Shown here: piece by piece, positions 52,539 through 61,472 of the stretch | Numbering within the stretch: position 1 is the stretch's first letter | How the letters are laid out: each line of letters starts with the position of its first letter | From: Desulfovibrio sp. Huiquan2017 | GTDB taxonomy: Bacteria; Desulfobacterota; Desulfovibrionia; Desulfovibrionales; Desulfovibrionaceae | Length of the DNA: 64,000 nt | Direction: 5' to 3' | NCBI RefSeq assembly: GCF_017351175.1 | Contig: NZ_JAFMPN010000017.1 | Span: 35,577-99,576 of the forward strand | Notes under the pieces: generated by a model | What the model was told of the DNA's origin: nothing | The model's database searches: none | Seen by the model: only the letters and a program-made list of their open reading frames with translations | Made by a program: the position numbers and the translations under genes

Positions 52539-54416
52539 ATGGCAAAGGAACCGAGACCTATTGAAGAACTGACCATTTGGGACGACGCCAAGGCCATGCT
52601 CAGGAAGGCCCGCGCCGAAGGCATCCAGACCGTCCATGACCGGCTGGACAGGCAGACCCCGCATTGCAAATTCTGCGAGTTGGGGACCACCTGCCGCAAC
52701 TGTACCATGGGCCCGTGCCGGGTCAGCGAGAAGAATCCGCTGGGCGTGTGCGGCGCCGACGCCGACGTCATCGTGGCCCGCAACTTCGGTCGGTTCGTGA
52801 CCGGCGGCGCGGCCGGACATTCCGACCACGGGCGCGACCTGATCGAGGTCCTGGAGGCCATCGTCGAGGGCGAGACCAAAGATTACAAGATCACCGAGGA
52901 GAACAAGCTGCGGGCCATCGCCGGGGAAATCGGCATCGAGACTGACGGCCGCCCGACCATGGACGTGGCCCACGACGTCATGGAATGTTTCTTTGCGGAC
53001 TTCGGTTCGCGCAAGAGGGAGGTCTCCTTCCTGTCCCGGGTGCCCCAGGTGCGTAAGGACAAGTGGGCGGCGCTCAAGATGACCCCGCGCGGCGTGGACC
53101 GCGAGATCGCCGAGATGATGCACCGCACTCACATGGGGTGCGACAACGACGCGCCCAACACCCTCATCCATGCGGCCCGCACGGCCCTGGCCGACGGCTG
53201 GGGCGGCTCCATGATCGGCACCGAACTGTCCGACGTCATCTTCGGCGTGCCCACGCCCAAGATGTCCACGGCCAATCTCGGGGTCATCAAGGCCGACAAG
53301 GTCAATCTGCTGGTCCATGGTCATAATCCCGTGGTCTCCGAGATGATCCTGGCCGCCGCCCGCGAGCCCGAACTGGTCAACCGCGCCAAGGAGCTGGGCG
53401 CGACCGGCATCAACGTGGCGGGCTTGTGCTGCACCGGCAACGAACTGCTCATGCGCCAGGGCATCCCCATGGCGGGCAACCATCTGATGACCGAACTGGC
53501 CATCATCACCGGGGCGGTGGAGGCCATCGTGGTCGATTACCAGTGCATCATGCCGTCCCTGGTCCAGATCTCCGGCTGCTACCACACCAAGTTTATCGAC
53601 ACCGCCAACAAGGCGCGTTTCACCGGGGCCATCCACTTCGACTTCCAGCCCAAGACCGCCATGGAGCAGGCCCGCGAGATCGTGTCCATCGCGGTGGAGG
53701 CGTTCGCCCAGCGTGATCCGGGCCGGGTGGACATCCCCTGCGAGCCCATTGAGATCATGACCGGCTTCTCCAACGAGGCGGTCACGGCCGCGCTTGGCGG
53801 CTCGCTGGACCCGTTGGTTCAGGCCATCGCCTCGGGCGACATCCGCGGCGCGGTGGGCATCGTTGGCTGCAATAATCCCAAGATCAAACAGGATTCCATG
53901 AACGTGAAGCTCGCTGAGGAGCTGATCAAGAAGGACATCCTTGTGCTCGTCACCGGCTGCGTGACCACGGCCGCGGGCAAGGCCGGGCTGCTCGTGCCCG
54001 ACGCCATCGAAAAGGCCGGACCGGGCCTGAAAAAGGTCTGCGGCGCGCTGGGCATCCCGCCGGTCCTGCACTACGGCTCCTGCGTGGACAACGCCCGCAT
54101 CCTCCAACTGTGCGCGGCCCTGGCCAATGCCCTGAACGTGGACATCTCGGACCTGCCCGTGGGCGCGTCCTCGCCCGAATGGTACTCCGAGAAAGCCGCC
54201 GCCATCGGCCTCTACGCCGTGGCCTCGGGCATCTACACGCACCTGGGCCATCCGCCGAACATCCTCGGCTCCAAGGCCGTCACCGACCTGGCCGTGTCCG
54301 GACTCGAAGACTTGGTCGGCGCGACCTTCTTCATCGAAGGGGACATGGTCAAGGCCGCCGACATGTTCGACGAACGCATCAAAGCCAAGCGCAAAGGCCT
54401 CGGCCTGAGCGAGTAG
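52539..54416 (+). CDS. cooS: Anaerobic Ni-Fe carbon monoxide dehydrogenase
   Basis: A 625-residue homodimeric enzyme oxidising CO to CO2 at a [NiFe4S4] C-cluster. C-cluster ligand motifs are all present: HGHNP (His), GLCCTGNE, VDYQCIMPS, GCNNPK, VTGCVTTAAGKAG and HYGSCVDNAR. The N-terminal cluster region reads CKFCELGTTCRNCTMGPCR (Cys43, 46, 52, 55, 60, with Cys71 after). The first two cysteines are spaced CxxC, not eight apart, as in the D. vulgaris enzyme that has a [2Fe-2S] D-cluster. AGGAGG precedes the ATG. It is controlled by the CooA site upstream and precedes cooC. Confidence 0.95.
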   Translation: MAKEPRPIEELTIWDDAKAMLRKARAEGIQTVHDRLDRQTPHCKFCELGTTCRNCTMGPCRVSEKNPLGVCGADADVIVARNFGRFVTGGAAGHSDHGRDLIEVLEAIVEGETKDYKITEENKLRAIAGEIGIETDGRPTMDVAHDVMECFFADFGSRKREVSFLSRVPQVRKDKWAALKMTPRGVDREIAEMMHRTHMGCDNDAPNTLIHAARTALADGWGGSMIGTELSDVIFGVPTPKMSTANLGVIKADKVNLLVHGHNPVVSEMILAAAREPELVNRAKELGATGINVAGLCCTGNELLMRQGIPMAGNHLMTELAIITGAVEAIVVDYQCIMPSLVQISGCYHTKFIDTANKARFTGAIHFDFQPKTAMEQAREIVSIAVEAFAQRDPGRVDIPCEPIEIMTGFSNEAVTAALGGSLDPLVQAIASGDIRGAVGIVGCNNPKIKQDSMNVKLAEELIKKDILVLVTGCVTTAAGKAGLLVPDAIEKAGPGLKKVCGALGIPPVLHYGSCVDNARILQLCAALANALNVDISDLPVGASSPEWYSEKAAAIGLYAVASGIYTHLGHPPNILGSKAVTDLAVSGLEDLVGATFFIEGDMVKAADMFDERIKAKRKGLGLSE

Positions 54417-54422
54417 AGGGAG

Positions 54423-54492
54423 GCCTCCGGCGGCCAGAGGGGAAACTTTTGCAAAAGTTTCCCCTCTGGACTCCCCTTCAAAACTTTTTGCA
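54423..54492 (-). repeat. Hairpin repeat family B, copy 3 (reverse)
   Basis: On the minus strand the order is CAAAAAGTTTTGAAGGGGAG, a 36-bp perfect palindrome at 54434-54469 (arms CCAGAGGGGAAACTTTTG and its complement), then GCCGCCGGAGGC. It begins 7 nt after the cooS stop, so the hairpin may terminate or stabilise the cooS transcript. Confidence 0.75.
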
Positions 54493-54596
54493 GGCGCATC
54501 CGCGCGTGCGAGGGTTGCGGCGGGGAGTGCCGGGGCACCCGATCTCTTGCTTCATCGTCAAGACGACAGGATTCTTTGCCGCTCCCGTATCCCCCT

Positions 54597-54710
54597 CGCG
54601 AAGCGACATAAAAAATTTAGGAAAGGAGAGGGGATGGGGGTCCGGGGGAAGGGGAGAGGGACAACCCTTTTCAAAGGGTTTCCCTCTCCCCTTCCCCGGC
54701 CGCCGGAGGC
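54597..54710 (+). repeat. Hairpin repeat family B, copy 4, supplying the cooC ribosome site
   Basis: CGCGAAGCGACA, AAAAAATTTAGGA, then a very long hairpin: 17 perfect pairs (54645-54661 with 54681-54697) plus inner AACCCTTT/AAAGGGTT (54663-54670 with 54673-54680), ending in GGCCGCCGGAGGC. GGAGG at 54705-54709 is 8 nt before the cooC ATG. Confidence 0.75.
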
Positions 54711-54717
54711 ATCTCTC

Positions 54718-55506
54718 ATGAAAATAGCGTTTGCAGGCAAGGGCGGCGTGGGCAAGACCTCGGTGTGCGCGTGGGTGGCGGACTGGCTGGCCCGTAGCGG
54801 CAGGAACGTGTGGCTGGTGGACGCGGACACGGCCTTGTCCCTGGGGCAGGCCTCGGGGCTTTCCCCCGCGGCGTTGCCCGAACCGCTTGTCCGGCGCGGT
54901 GATCTGGTGCGCGAACGCATTCACGCGGGCGGTTTCCTGAATCTGAATCCAGAGGTGGGCGACCTGCCCGAGGAACTGGCCGTGGACCTGCCGCTGGGCG
55001 GCGAGCCGATGCCGGGTGTGACGGCGGGACACAAGCGGCTGCTGGTCATGGGCGCGGTGACCAATGCGGGCGGCGGGTGCGCCTGTGACGCCAACGCGCT
55101 TTTGAAGGCGCTTCTCGCACACGTTGTCATGGACCGCGACGAGTGGGTCCTGGTGGATCTGGAGGCGGGCGTGGAGCATCTCGGACGCGGCACCGTGGCC
55201 CATGTGGACGGGCTGGTGGTGGTGTCGGAACCGAGCATGCGCAGTTTGCAGACCGGAGCCGAAGTGGGACGCATGGCCGCGGACTTGGGGCTGGATAACC
55301 AAGTGCTGGTGCTCAACCGGCACGGGGGTGGGGAGCCGCCCCGGCTGGACGGATTACCCGGGCGCTGGTTGGCCGTGCCGATGCTGGCCGGGCTGGCGGC
55401 GCGTCAGATGACGGACGGCTCCGTGCTCGGGCTGCCCGAGAGCGACAGGCTGGACGGCCTGGTGCGTGACCTGCTGCGTGACCTGCTGGAACACCTCGCA
55501 GGTTGA
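54718..55506 (+). CDS. cooC: CO dehydrogenase maturation ATPase
   Basis: A 262-residue MinD/NifH-like P-loop ATPase that helps insert nickel into the CooS C-cluster. The deviant Walker A is GKGGVGKTSVC at residues 7-17, and the switch region is VDADTAL. CAC (Cys121, Cys123) in GGGCACDANALLKALL is the CxC motif that binds metal at the dimer interface. It starts 8 nt after the GGAGG of a family B repeat. It is 301 nt from cooS, an unusually large gap for this pair. Confidence 0.92.
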   Translation: MKIAFAGKGGVGKTSVCAWVADWLARSGRNVWLVDADTALSLGQASGLSPAALPEPLVRRGDLVRERIHAGGFLNLNPEVGDLPEELAVDLPLGGEPMPGVTAGHKRLLVMGAVTNAGGGCACDANALLKALLAHVVMDRDEWVLVDLEAGVEHLGRGTVAHVDGLVVVSEPSMRSLQTGAEVGRMAADLGLDNQVLVLNRHGGGEPPRLDGLPGRWLAVPMLAGLAARQMTDGSVLGLPESDRLDGLVRDLLRDLLEHLAG

Positions 55507-55655
55507 CCCGCCGATCACCGGCGCGTGCGCCTGAGGGCCTCGTTTTATTCCATTTTTGTGGATATTTATAATTGCGTAAACCTATCATGGAGAGCATTTT
55601 TTAGGTTCAGAAGTGGGGGGATGTCGTGCAATGGTGAGAGTCCTGGAGGTGTTGG

Positions 55656-57668
55656 ATGGGTTGGAAGGATTGTAAACTCTGTTTCAAATTCGCTGTGGGT
55701 TTTGGTTCGGTGTTGCTGTTGTTGGTGGTGCTCGGGGGCTGGTCGCTGTTCGGCATCAGCGGCATCGTCGGCAATGCGCGGGAGGTGATTACCGGGAACA
55801 AGCTTCGCGGCAACTTCACGCAAAAGGTGGTGGATCATTTGAAGTGGTCGGAGAAGGTTAACGAACTGTTGACCGATCCCAACGTGCACGAGCTGCACGT
55901 GCAGACCGATCCGCACCAGTGCGCCTTCGGCAAATGGTTTTACAGCGATGCCCGGCTCCGGGCCGAGAAGCTCGTGCCGGGATTGAGCCGGCTCATGGGC
56001 GAGATTGAAGAATTTCACAATACCCTCCATGAATCAGCGGTGGAGATCGCCAAGCAATATGCCCCGGCGGATGTGGCCCTCGGGGCTTTTTTGCGCGACA
56101 AGAAGCTCGACCATCTGCGCTGGATGGGTAAGGTCAAGGACGCGCTCATCGACCCCCAAGCCACCAAGACGGGCGTGCAGGCCGACCCGCACAAGTGCGA
56201 TTTCGGCAAGTGGCTCTATTCCGAAGAGACGGCCCGGCGCATGCAGGCCGATCCCGAGTTTGGCGCACTGGTCCAGAAGATCATCGAGCCGCATCGCTCC
56301 CTGCATGAGTCCGCCTCCGAGATCGATGCGGACCTGGCCGCGGGGAACCGGGCCGCCGCTCAGGAATGGTTCCGGGATATCACCGGCCCGCTGGGCGAAG
56401 AGACCTTGAAAACCATCGACGGGGTGCTCGCCCTGAACGACGCCCGGATCAAGGGATATGAGGCGGCCAAGGCGATTTATGCCGGGACCACGGTTCCCGC
56501 CCTGGCCAAGGTCCAGGAGCTGCTGAACAAGAGTATGGACCTTATTTCCGCGAACATCATGACCGACGAAGAGATGTTGAAGAGGGCGGACGGAACCCGC
56601 ATGGGCGTCATGATCTTCGGTGCCGTTTCCATCGTTCTCGGCGTGTTTTTGGCCTGGATCATCGCCCGGGGCATAGTGGTCCCATTGCGCAAGGGCATGG
56701 ACTTCGCGCAGGTCGTGTCCTCCGGCGACCTGACCGCCGTGGTGGACCTGCACCAGAATGACGAGGTGGGCCAATTGGCCGATGCCCTGAGCCGCATGGC
56801 CGACCGCCTGAACAAGGTGGTGGCCGAAGTCAATGCGGCCACGGACAGCGTGTCGGCGGGCAGCGAGGAGCTGTCGGCTTCGTCTCAGTCGCTGTCTCAG
56901 TCCGTGGTGGAGCAGTCCTCGTCCATCGAGGAAATTTCAGCGTCCATGGAGGAGATGAGCGCCGGGGTGCGGGCCAATGCCACTTCGGCTAGCGAGACCG
57001 AGACCATCGCGTCCCAGGCCGCCGAAGGGGCCCGGGAGAGCGGCCTGGCCGTGGGCGAGGCCATGGACGCGCTCAAGTCCATAGCCGAGCGCATCACCAT
57101 TATTCAGGAAATCGCCCGGCAGACCAATTTGCTGGCGCTCAACGCGGCCATTGAGGCCGCCCGGGCCGGAGAACACGGCAAGGGGTTCGCGGTGGTGGCG
57201 GCCGAGGTGCGCAAGCTGGCCGAACGCAGCGGCAAGGCGGCCGAGGAGATAGGCGGCCTGTCAGAGACTTCCATGGGCGTGGCCGACAAGGCCGGGCGCA
57301 TGCTCGGCGAATTGGTTCCGCAGATCGGGCGCACTGCCGAACTGGTCCAGGAAATCGCTTCCAGCTCCATGGAGCAGGATAAAGGCGTGGCCGAGATCAG
57401 TGCGGCTATCCACCAACTGGACAACGTGGTTCAAAGCAATGCTTCGGCCTCGGAGGAAATGGCCTCCACGGCCGAGGAACTGTCGGCTCAGGCCCAGATG
57501 CTGGCCGAGGCCATGACATTTTTCAAGGTTGCGTCAGGCGGGTCCCGGGCCTCGGTAGTGGCTCGGCGCACGGCGGCCAGAGCGCTTCCCTCCGGGACGC
57601 CGGAACAGGACCGGGCCAAGTCCGGGCCCGACGGTCCCGATGGGGACGGGGAGTTCGATCGGTTCTGA
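55656..57668 (+). CDS. Chemoreceptor with tandem CZB domains
   Basis: A 670-residue methyl-accepting chemotaxis protein. After a first membrane helix (about 14-36), two CZB zinc-binding units follow: [11 protein letters not shown]...[12 protein letters not shown]...HNTLHESA (His61, Cys89) and [11 protein letters not shown]...[12 protein letters not shown]...HRSLHESA. A second membrane helix (about 316-337) comes next, so both CZBs lie in the periplasm. HAMP and the signalling hairpin ([20 protein letters not shown]) follow, and the tail ends GEFDRF, a CheR-docking-type pentapeptide. CZB domains sense zinc or hypochlorous acid in other bacteria. GGAGG precedes the ATG. Confidence 0.92.
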   Translation: MGWKDCKLCFKFAVGFGSVLLLLVVLGGWSLFGISGIVGNAREVITGNKLRGNFTQKVVDHLKWSEKVNELLTDPNVHELHVQTDPHQCAFGKWFYSDARLRAEKLVPGLSRLMGEIEEFHNTLHESAVEIAKQYAPADVALGAFLRDKKLDHLRWMGKVKDALIDPQATKTGVQADPHKCDFGKWLYSEETARRMQADPEFGALVQKIIEPHRSLHESASEIDADLAAGNRAAAQEWFRDITGPLGEETLKTIDGVLALNDARIKGYEAAKAIYAGTTVPALAKVQELLNKSMDLISANIMTDEEMLKRADGTRMGVMIFGAVSIVLGVFLAWIIARGIVVPLRKGMDFAQVVSSGDLTAVVDLHQNDEVGQLADALSRMADRLNKVVAEVNAATDSVSAGSEELSASSQSLSQSVVEQSSSIEEISASMEEMSAGVRANATSASETETIASQAAEGARESGLAVGEAMDALKSIAERITIIQEIARQTNLLALNAAIEAARAGEHGKGFAVVAAEVRKLAERSGKAAEEIGGLSETSMGVADKAGRMLGELVPQIGRTAELVQEIASSSMEQDKGVAEISAAIHQLDNVVQSNASASEEMASTAEELSAQAQMLAEAMTFFKVASGGSRASVVARRTAARALPSGTPEQDRAKSGPDGPDGDGEFDRF

Positions 57669-57832
57669 GGACGCCTGTGCCCGTTCCGCCCTCTGCTGCG
57701 GGACCGCCCCGAAACGCCTTGGAGTGTTGCACTATCGTCATCGGGTTATAATTGTGCCAGTCGAGGCGGGAGAGTATATCCGTTGAAACCTCAAGACCGC
57801 CCGGTGGGTTTAGGGGATACAACGGGAGCCGC

Positions 57833-60013
57833 GTGAGCACGACGTCCTCATCCTTCTTCTTCAGGTTCTCCATGGCCGTTATCGTCCTGTTCGGACTGTA
57901 CCTGGCCAGCCTGAAAAATTATCTGCTCTTTCACACCATGGTGGAGATGTTCTCCATCGTGGTGGCCTTCGGCATTTTCACCATCGGTTGGAACTCGCGC
58001 CACTTCATCAAGAGCAATTACCTGCTCTTCCTGGCCGTGGCCTATCTGTTCATCGCCTTTCTCGACCTCCTGCATACCCTGTCCTACAAGGGGATGGGCA
58101 TCTTCACGGATTACGACTACTACGCCAATCAGGTATGGATCGCCACGCGCTACATGGAGAGCCTCTCCCTGCTGGCCGCTTTCTGGTTCATGAAAGAGAG
58201 CCGGACCGTGCATGCGGTTCGGGTGTTTACGGCCTATTTCGGGCTCACGGCCCTGATCGTGGCCACCATCTTCTGGTGGAAGATATTCCCGGTCTGCTTC
58301 GTGGACGGAGTCGGCCTGACCACATTCAAAAAGGTCAACGAGTACATCATTTGCCTGATCCTCGGGGCTGCGGGCTGGCTGCTTCTGCGCACGCGCGACC
58401 GGTTCGACCCGGTGGTTTTCCGCTGGCTGGCCGGGTCCCTGCTGTGCACCATCCTTTCGGAGCTGGCCTTCACCATCTACATCAGCAATTACGGCTTTTC
58501 GAATCTGGTGGGCCACTATTTCAAGCTCTTCTCCTTTTATTTCATCTACCGGGCCCTGGTGGCCACGGGCATCACCGCGCCCCACGCGGTCCTCTTTCGC
58601 GCCTTGCGGGACTCGGAGACCAAGTTCCGGGGGTTGGTGGAAAGCTCGCGGGACATCATCTGGGAAGTGGACGAAGGGTTGTGCTACACCTATGTCAGCC
58701 CCCGAGCGCGGACCATCCTCGGCCACGCGCCGGAAGACATGCTCGGCAAACAACCCTTCGACTTCATGCCTGCGGACGTGGCCCGGGCCGCTCGCGAGGC
58801 CTTTGCCCGAGGCGCCGGGAACGCGGCGCCGATGCAGAGCGAAATCGTTTTTCTGGACGGCAAGGGGCGGGAGGTGGTCATGGAAACGCGTTGCGTGCCC
58901 ATCCCGGGCCCGGACGGCCGACCCGGGGGCTACCGGGGGGTGGATCGGGACGTGACCGAACGCAAACGGCATGAGCTCGAACTCCGACAGCTCCAGCGGG
59001 CCGTGGAGAACAGCCCCATCGGCATCGTCATCATTTCCGTGGAGGGGCTCGTCGAATACGGCAACCCGGTCTTTTTCGAGCGTCGGGAAATCACGGGGGC
59101 GGATGTTCTGGGGCGGGACATCGGTCCGTTCCTGGGCGAGGGCCCGGACGGCGCCGCCGGATACGAGGCCCGCGAGTTTCTGCTGCCCGGGCGGGTCTGG
59201 CAGGGGGACGTGTCCCGGCGCAACCGCCGGGGCGACCTGGTCTGGGAGCACGTCCTCATCGCCCCCGTGACCGACCGGCAGGGGACCCTGGTCAATTTCG
59301 TGGCCACCTTCGAGGACATCACCGACCGCAAGGCCTTGGAGCAGCTCAAGGATGATGTGGAACAGATCATGCGCCACGACCTCAAGAGCCCGCTCAACGG
59401 GATTGTCGGCATTCCTCAATTGCTTCTGGAAGACGGCAACCTGACCGAGCAGCAGGAAACCCTGATTCGGCTTATCGAGAGCACGGGATACCGGATCCTC
59501 GGTATGGTCGAACATTCGCTGGATCTGTTCAAGATGGAGACCGGGGTCTACGAGTACGTTCCGACCGAAGTGGACGCGGTCGAGGTGATGCGCATGGTGC
59601 TCGACGATCATGCCGGGCCCGCCCGGGCCAAGGACGTGGTCCTGGACCTGTCCGTGGGGGGAGCGGATAATGCAGCGGAATGCCGCATCCGCTCGGACAA
59701 GGACCTGCTCTATCACATGCTGTCCAATTTCATCGCCAACGCGGTGGACGCCTCGCCCGACGGCGGTATCGTGTCCGTGACCCTGGGCGGGGTCCCGTGC
59801 CGGCGCATCCGCATCCGTAACCGGGGCGCGGTTCCTGCGGCCATCCGCGATCAGTTCTTCGAGAAGTACAAGACCTGGGGCAAGAAGCACGGCACCGGAT
59901 TGGGCACCTATTCCTCCAAGCTCATGGCCGACGTCATGGGCTACGGCCTGCGTCTGGATACCTCGGACGAGGACGACGAAACCGTCATTTCCATTTTCCT
60001 GCCGGAGGTGTGA
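57833..60013 (+). CDS. MASE3-like membrane PAS histidine kinase
   Basis: A 726-residue kinase starting at GTG after GGGAG. Residues 10-245 hold about seven membrane helices with the MASE3-like run NSRHFIKSNYLLFLAVAYLF and LLHTLSYKGMGIF. Two PAS domains follow (about 260-380 and 385-500, the first with DIIWEVDEGLCYTYVSPRAR). HisKA has His515 in IMRHDLKSPLNGIVG, followed by a divergent ATPase domain (NFIANAVDASPDGG, GTGLGTYSSKLMADVMG). There is no receiver domain or adjacent response regulator. It may work with the flanking chemoreceptors, but this is only a neighbourhood guess. Confidence 0.88.
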   Translation: MSTTSSSFFFRFSMAVIVLFGLYLASLKNYLLFHTMVEMFSIVVAFGIFTIGWNSRHFIKSNYLLFLAVAYLFIAFLDLLHTLSYKGMGIFTDYDYYANQVWIATRYMESLSLLAAFWFMKESRTVHAVRVFTAYFGLTALIVATIFWWKIFPVCFVDGVGLTTFKKVNEYIICLILGAAGWLLLRTRDRFDPVVFRWLAGSLLCTILSELAFTIYISNYGFSNLVGHYFKLFSFYFIYRALVATGITAPHAVLFRALRDSETKFRGLVESSRDIIWEVDEGLCYTYVSPRARTILGHAPEDMLGKQPFDFMPADVARAAREAFARGAGNAAPMQSEIVFLDGKGREVVMETRCVPIPGPDGRPGGYRGVDRDVTERKRHELELRQLQRAVENSPIGIVIISVEGLVEYGNPVFFERREITGADVLGRDIGPFLGEGPDGAAGYEAREFLLPGRVWQGDVSRRNRRGDLVWEHVLIAPVTDRQGTLVNFVATFEDITDRKALEQLKDDVEQIMRHDLKSPLNGIVGIPQLLLEDGNLTEQQETLIRLIESTGYRILGMVEHSLDLFKMETGVYEYVPTEVDAVEVMRMVLDDHAGPARAKDVVLDLSVGGADNAAECRIRSDKDLLYHMLSNFIANAVDASPDGGIVSVTLGGVPCRRIRIRNRGAVPAAIRDQFFEKYKTWGKKHGTGLGTYSSKLMADVMGYGLRLDTSDEDDETVISIFLPEV

Positions 60014-60178
60014 TCCCCTTTTCCGGGGAGCGCGCCGTCTTCCGTTTTCTTCGCAAGGCCCGTGACAAGACCGGGCTGCGGGCCTATTCTGAAGGCCGTG
60101 GAGTTTCCCGGCCCCTCGACCGGCCGGGCGGCGTCAGACGACGTGACGACAACCCGCTTGCGAACGGAGGAAACAATC

Positions 60179-61288
60179 ATGGCCAATACATTCGATACCT
60201 TTACGCTGAAAGACATTACCCTGAAGAACCGCATCGTGGTGCCGCCCATGTGCCAATACCAGGCCGTGGACGGCTTGCCCAACCAATGGCACGAGGTCCA
60301 CTACCCGTCCCTGGCCCGGGGCGGAGCGGCCCTGGTCATCGTCGAGGCCACGGCGGTCTCGCCCGAGGGACGCATCACCCCGGCCTGCCTCGGCCTGTGG
60401 AACGAGGCTCAGGCCGAGGCCATGGCCGGAATCGCGGCGTCCATCAAACGGGCCGGGGCCGTGGCTGGCATCCAGTTGGGCCACGCCGGACGCAAGGCGA
60501 GCGCCCGCGTGCCGTGGCGGGGCGACGACCACATGGCCGGGGACGACCCGGCGGCCTGGGAGACCATCTCCCCGTCGGCCGTGCCCTTCGGGGCCAATCT
60601 GCCGCGCGTCCCCCGGGCCATGACCCTTGAGGATATCAAGCGCGTCCAGGCGGACTTCGTCAGCGCCGTGCGCCGCGCCCGGGACGCCGGGTTCGAATGG
60701 CTGGAGTTGCATTTCGCCCACGGCTACCTGGGACAGAGCTTCCTGTCCGTTCACGCCAACAAGCGCACCGACGAGTATGGCGGCGACCTTGCGGGACGCG
60801 GCCGGTTCTTACGCGAGACCCTGGCCGCAGCGCGCGATGTCTGGCCCGAACGGCTGCCCTTCACCGCGCGTCTCGGGGTCATTGAGTTCGACGGCCGCGA
60901 CGAAGAGACCCTGGCTGACGCCATCAGCCTGGCCAAGGACTTCAAGGCGCTCGGCCTGGATCTGCTCGACGTCAGCCTGGGCTTCTCCACTCCGGATGCG
61001 CGCATCCCGTGGGGCCCGGCCCTGCTCGCGCCCTATGCCGGGCGCATCCGCCGAGAGGTCGGCATCCCGGTGTCCTCCGCCTGGAATATCGACACCCCGG
61101 AACTGGTCCGCGACGTCCTGGCAAAGGAGCAACTGGATCTGGTCATGCTCGGCCACCGCCACCTGGCCAACCCACACTATCCCTACGAACTGGCCAAGGC
61201 CCTCGGGGTGGAGAAGCCGGCCCGGGCCACCTTGCCCGACTCCTACGCTCACTGGCTGGATCGTTATCGATCCAGCGACGAACGCTGA
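60179..61288 (+). CDS. Old yellow enzyme family flavin oxidoreductase
   Basis: A 369-residue FMN-dependent TIM-barrel reductase of the YqjM/XenA group. The family pieces are LKNRIVVPPMCQYQAVDG (with a Cys that tunes the flavin), AVAGIQLGHAGRKAS, WLELHFAHGYLGQSFLSVHANKRTDEYGG (His/Tyr pair near the active site) and LDLVMLGHRHLANPHYPYELA. It reduces activated C=C bonds or nitro groups with NAD(P)H; the physiological substrate is unknown, often electrophilic stress products. GGAGG precedes the ATG. It is followed by a terminator. Confidence 0.92.
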   Translation: MANTFDTFTLKDITLKNRIVVPPMCQYQAVDGLPNQWHEVHYPSLARGGAALVIVEATAVSPEGRITPACLGLWNEAQAEAMAGIAASIKRAGAVAGIQLGHAGRKASARVPWRGDDHMAGDDPAAWETISPSAVPFGANLPRVPRAMTLEDIKRVQADFVSAVRRARDAGFEWLELHFAHGYLGQSFLSVHANKRTDEYGGDLAGRGRFLRETLAAARDVWPERLPFTARLGVIEFDGRDEETLADAISLAKDFKALGLDLLDVSLGFSTPDARIPWGPALLAPYAGRIRREVGIPVSSAWNIDTPELVRDVLAKEQLDLVMLGHRHLANPHYPYELAKALGVEKPARATLPDSYAHWLDRYRSSDER

Positions 61289-61316
61289 AACAGCCCGCGG
61301 AATGAACGGGCGGAAC

Positions 61317-61350
61317 AAGGCCCCGGGAGCTCTTTCCCGGGGCCTTGTCT
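61317..61350 (+). terminator. Terminator after old yellow enzyme gene
   Basis: Stem AAGGCCCCGGGA (61317-61328) with TCCCGGGGCCTT (61335-61346), followed by GTCTT. Confidence 0.75.
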
Positions 61351-61472
61351 TCATCTTCATAATAATAATAGCTCGGTGTTGCTGCATTTGATATTCTCTA
61401 TGGGTACAATAGTCGTCCGACTTGGCAGGGCGTGTGTTGTCTTTGTGGGTTCGTTAAAAAACAGGTGGGTGT

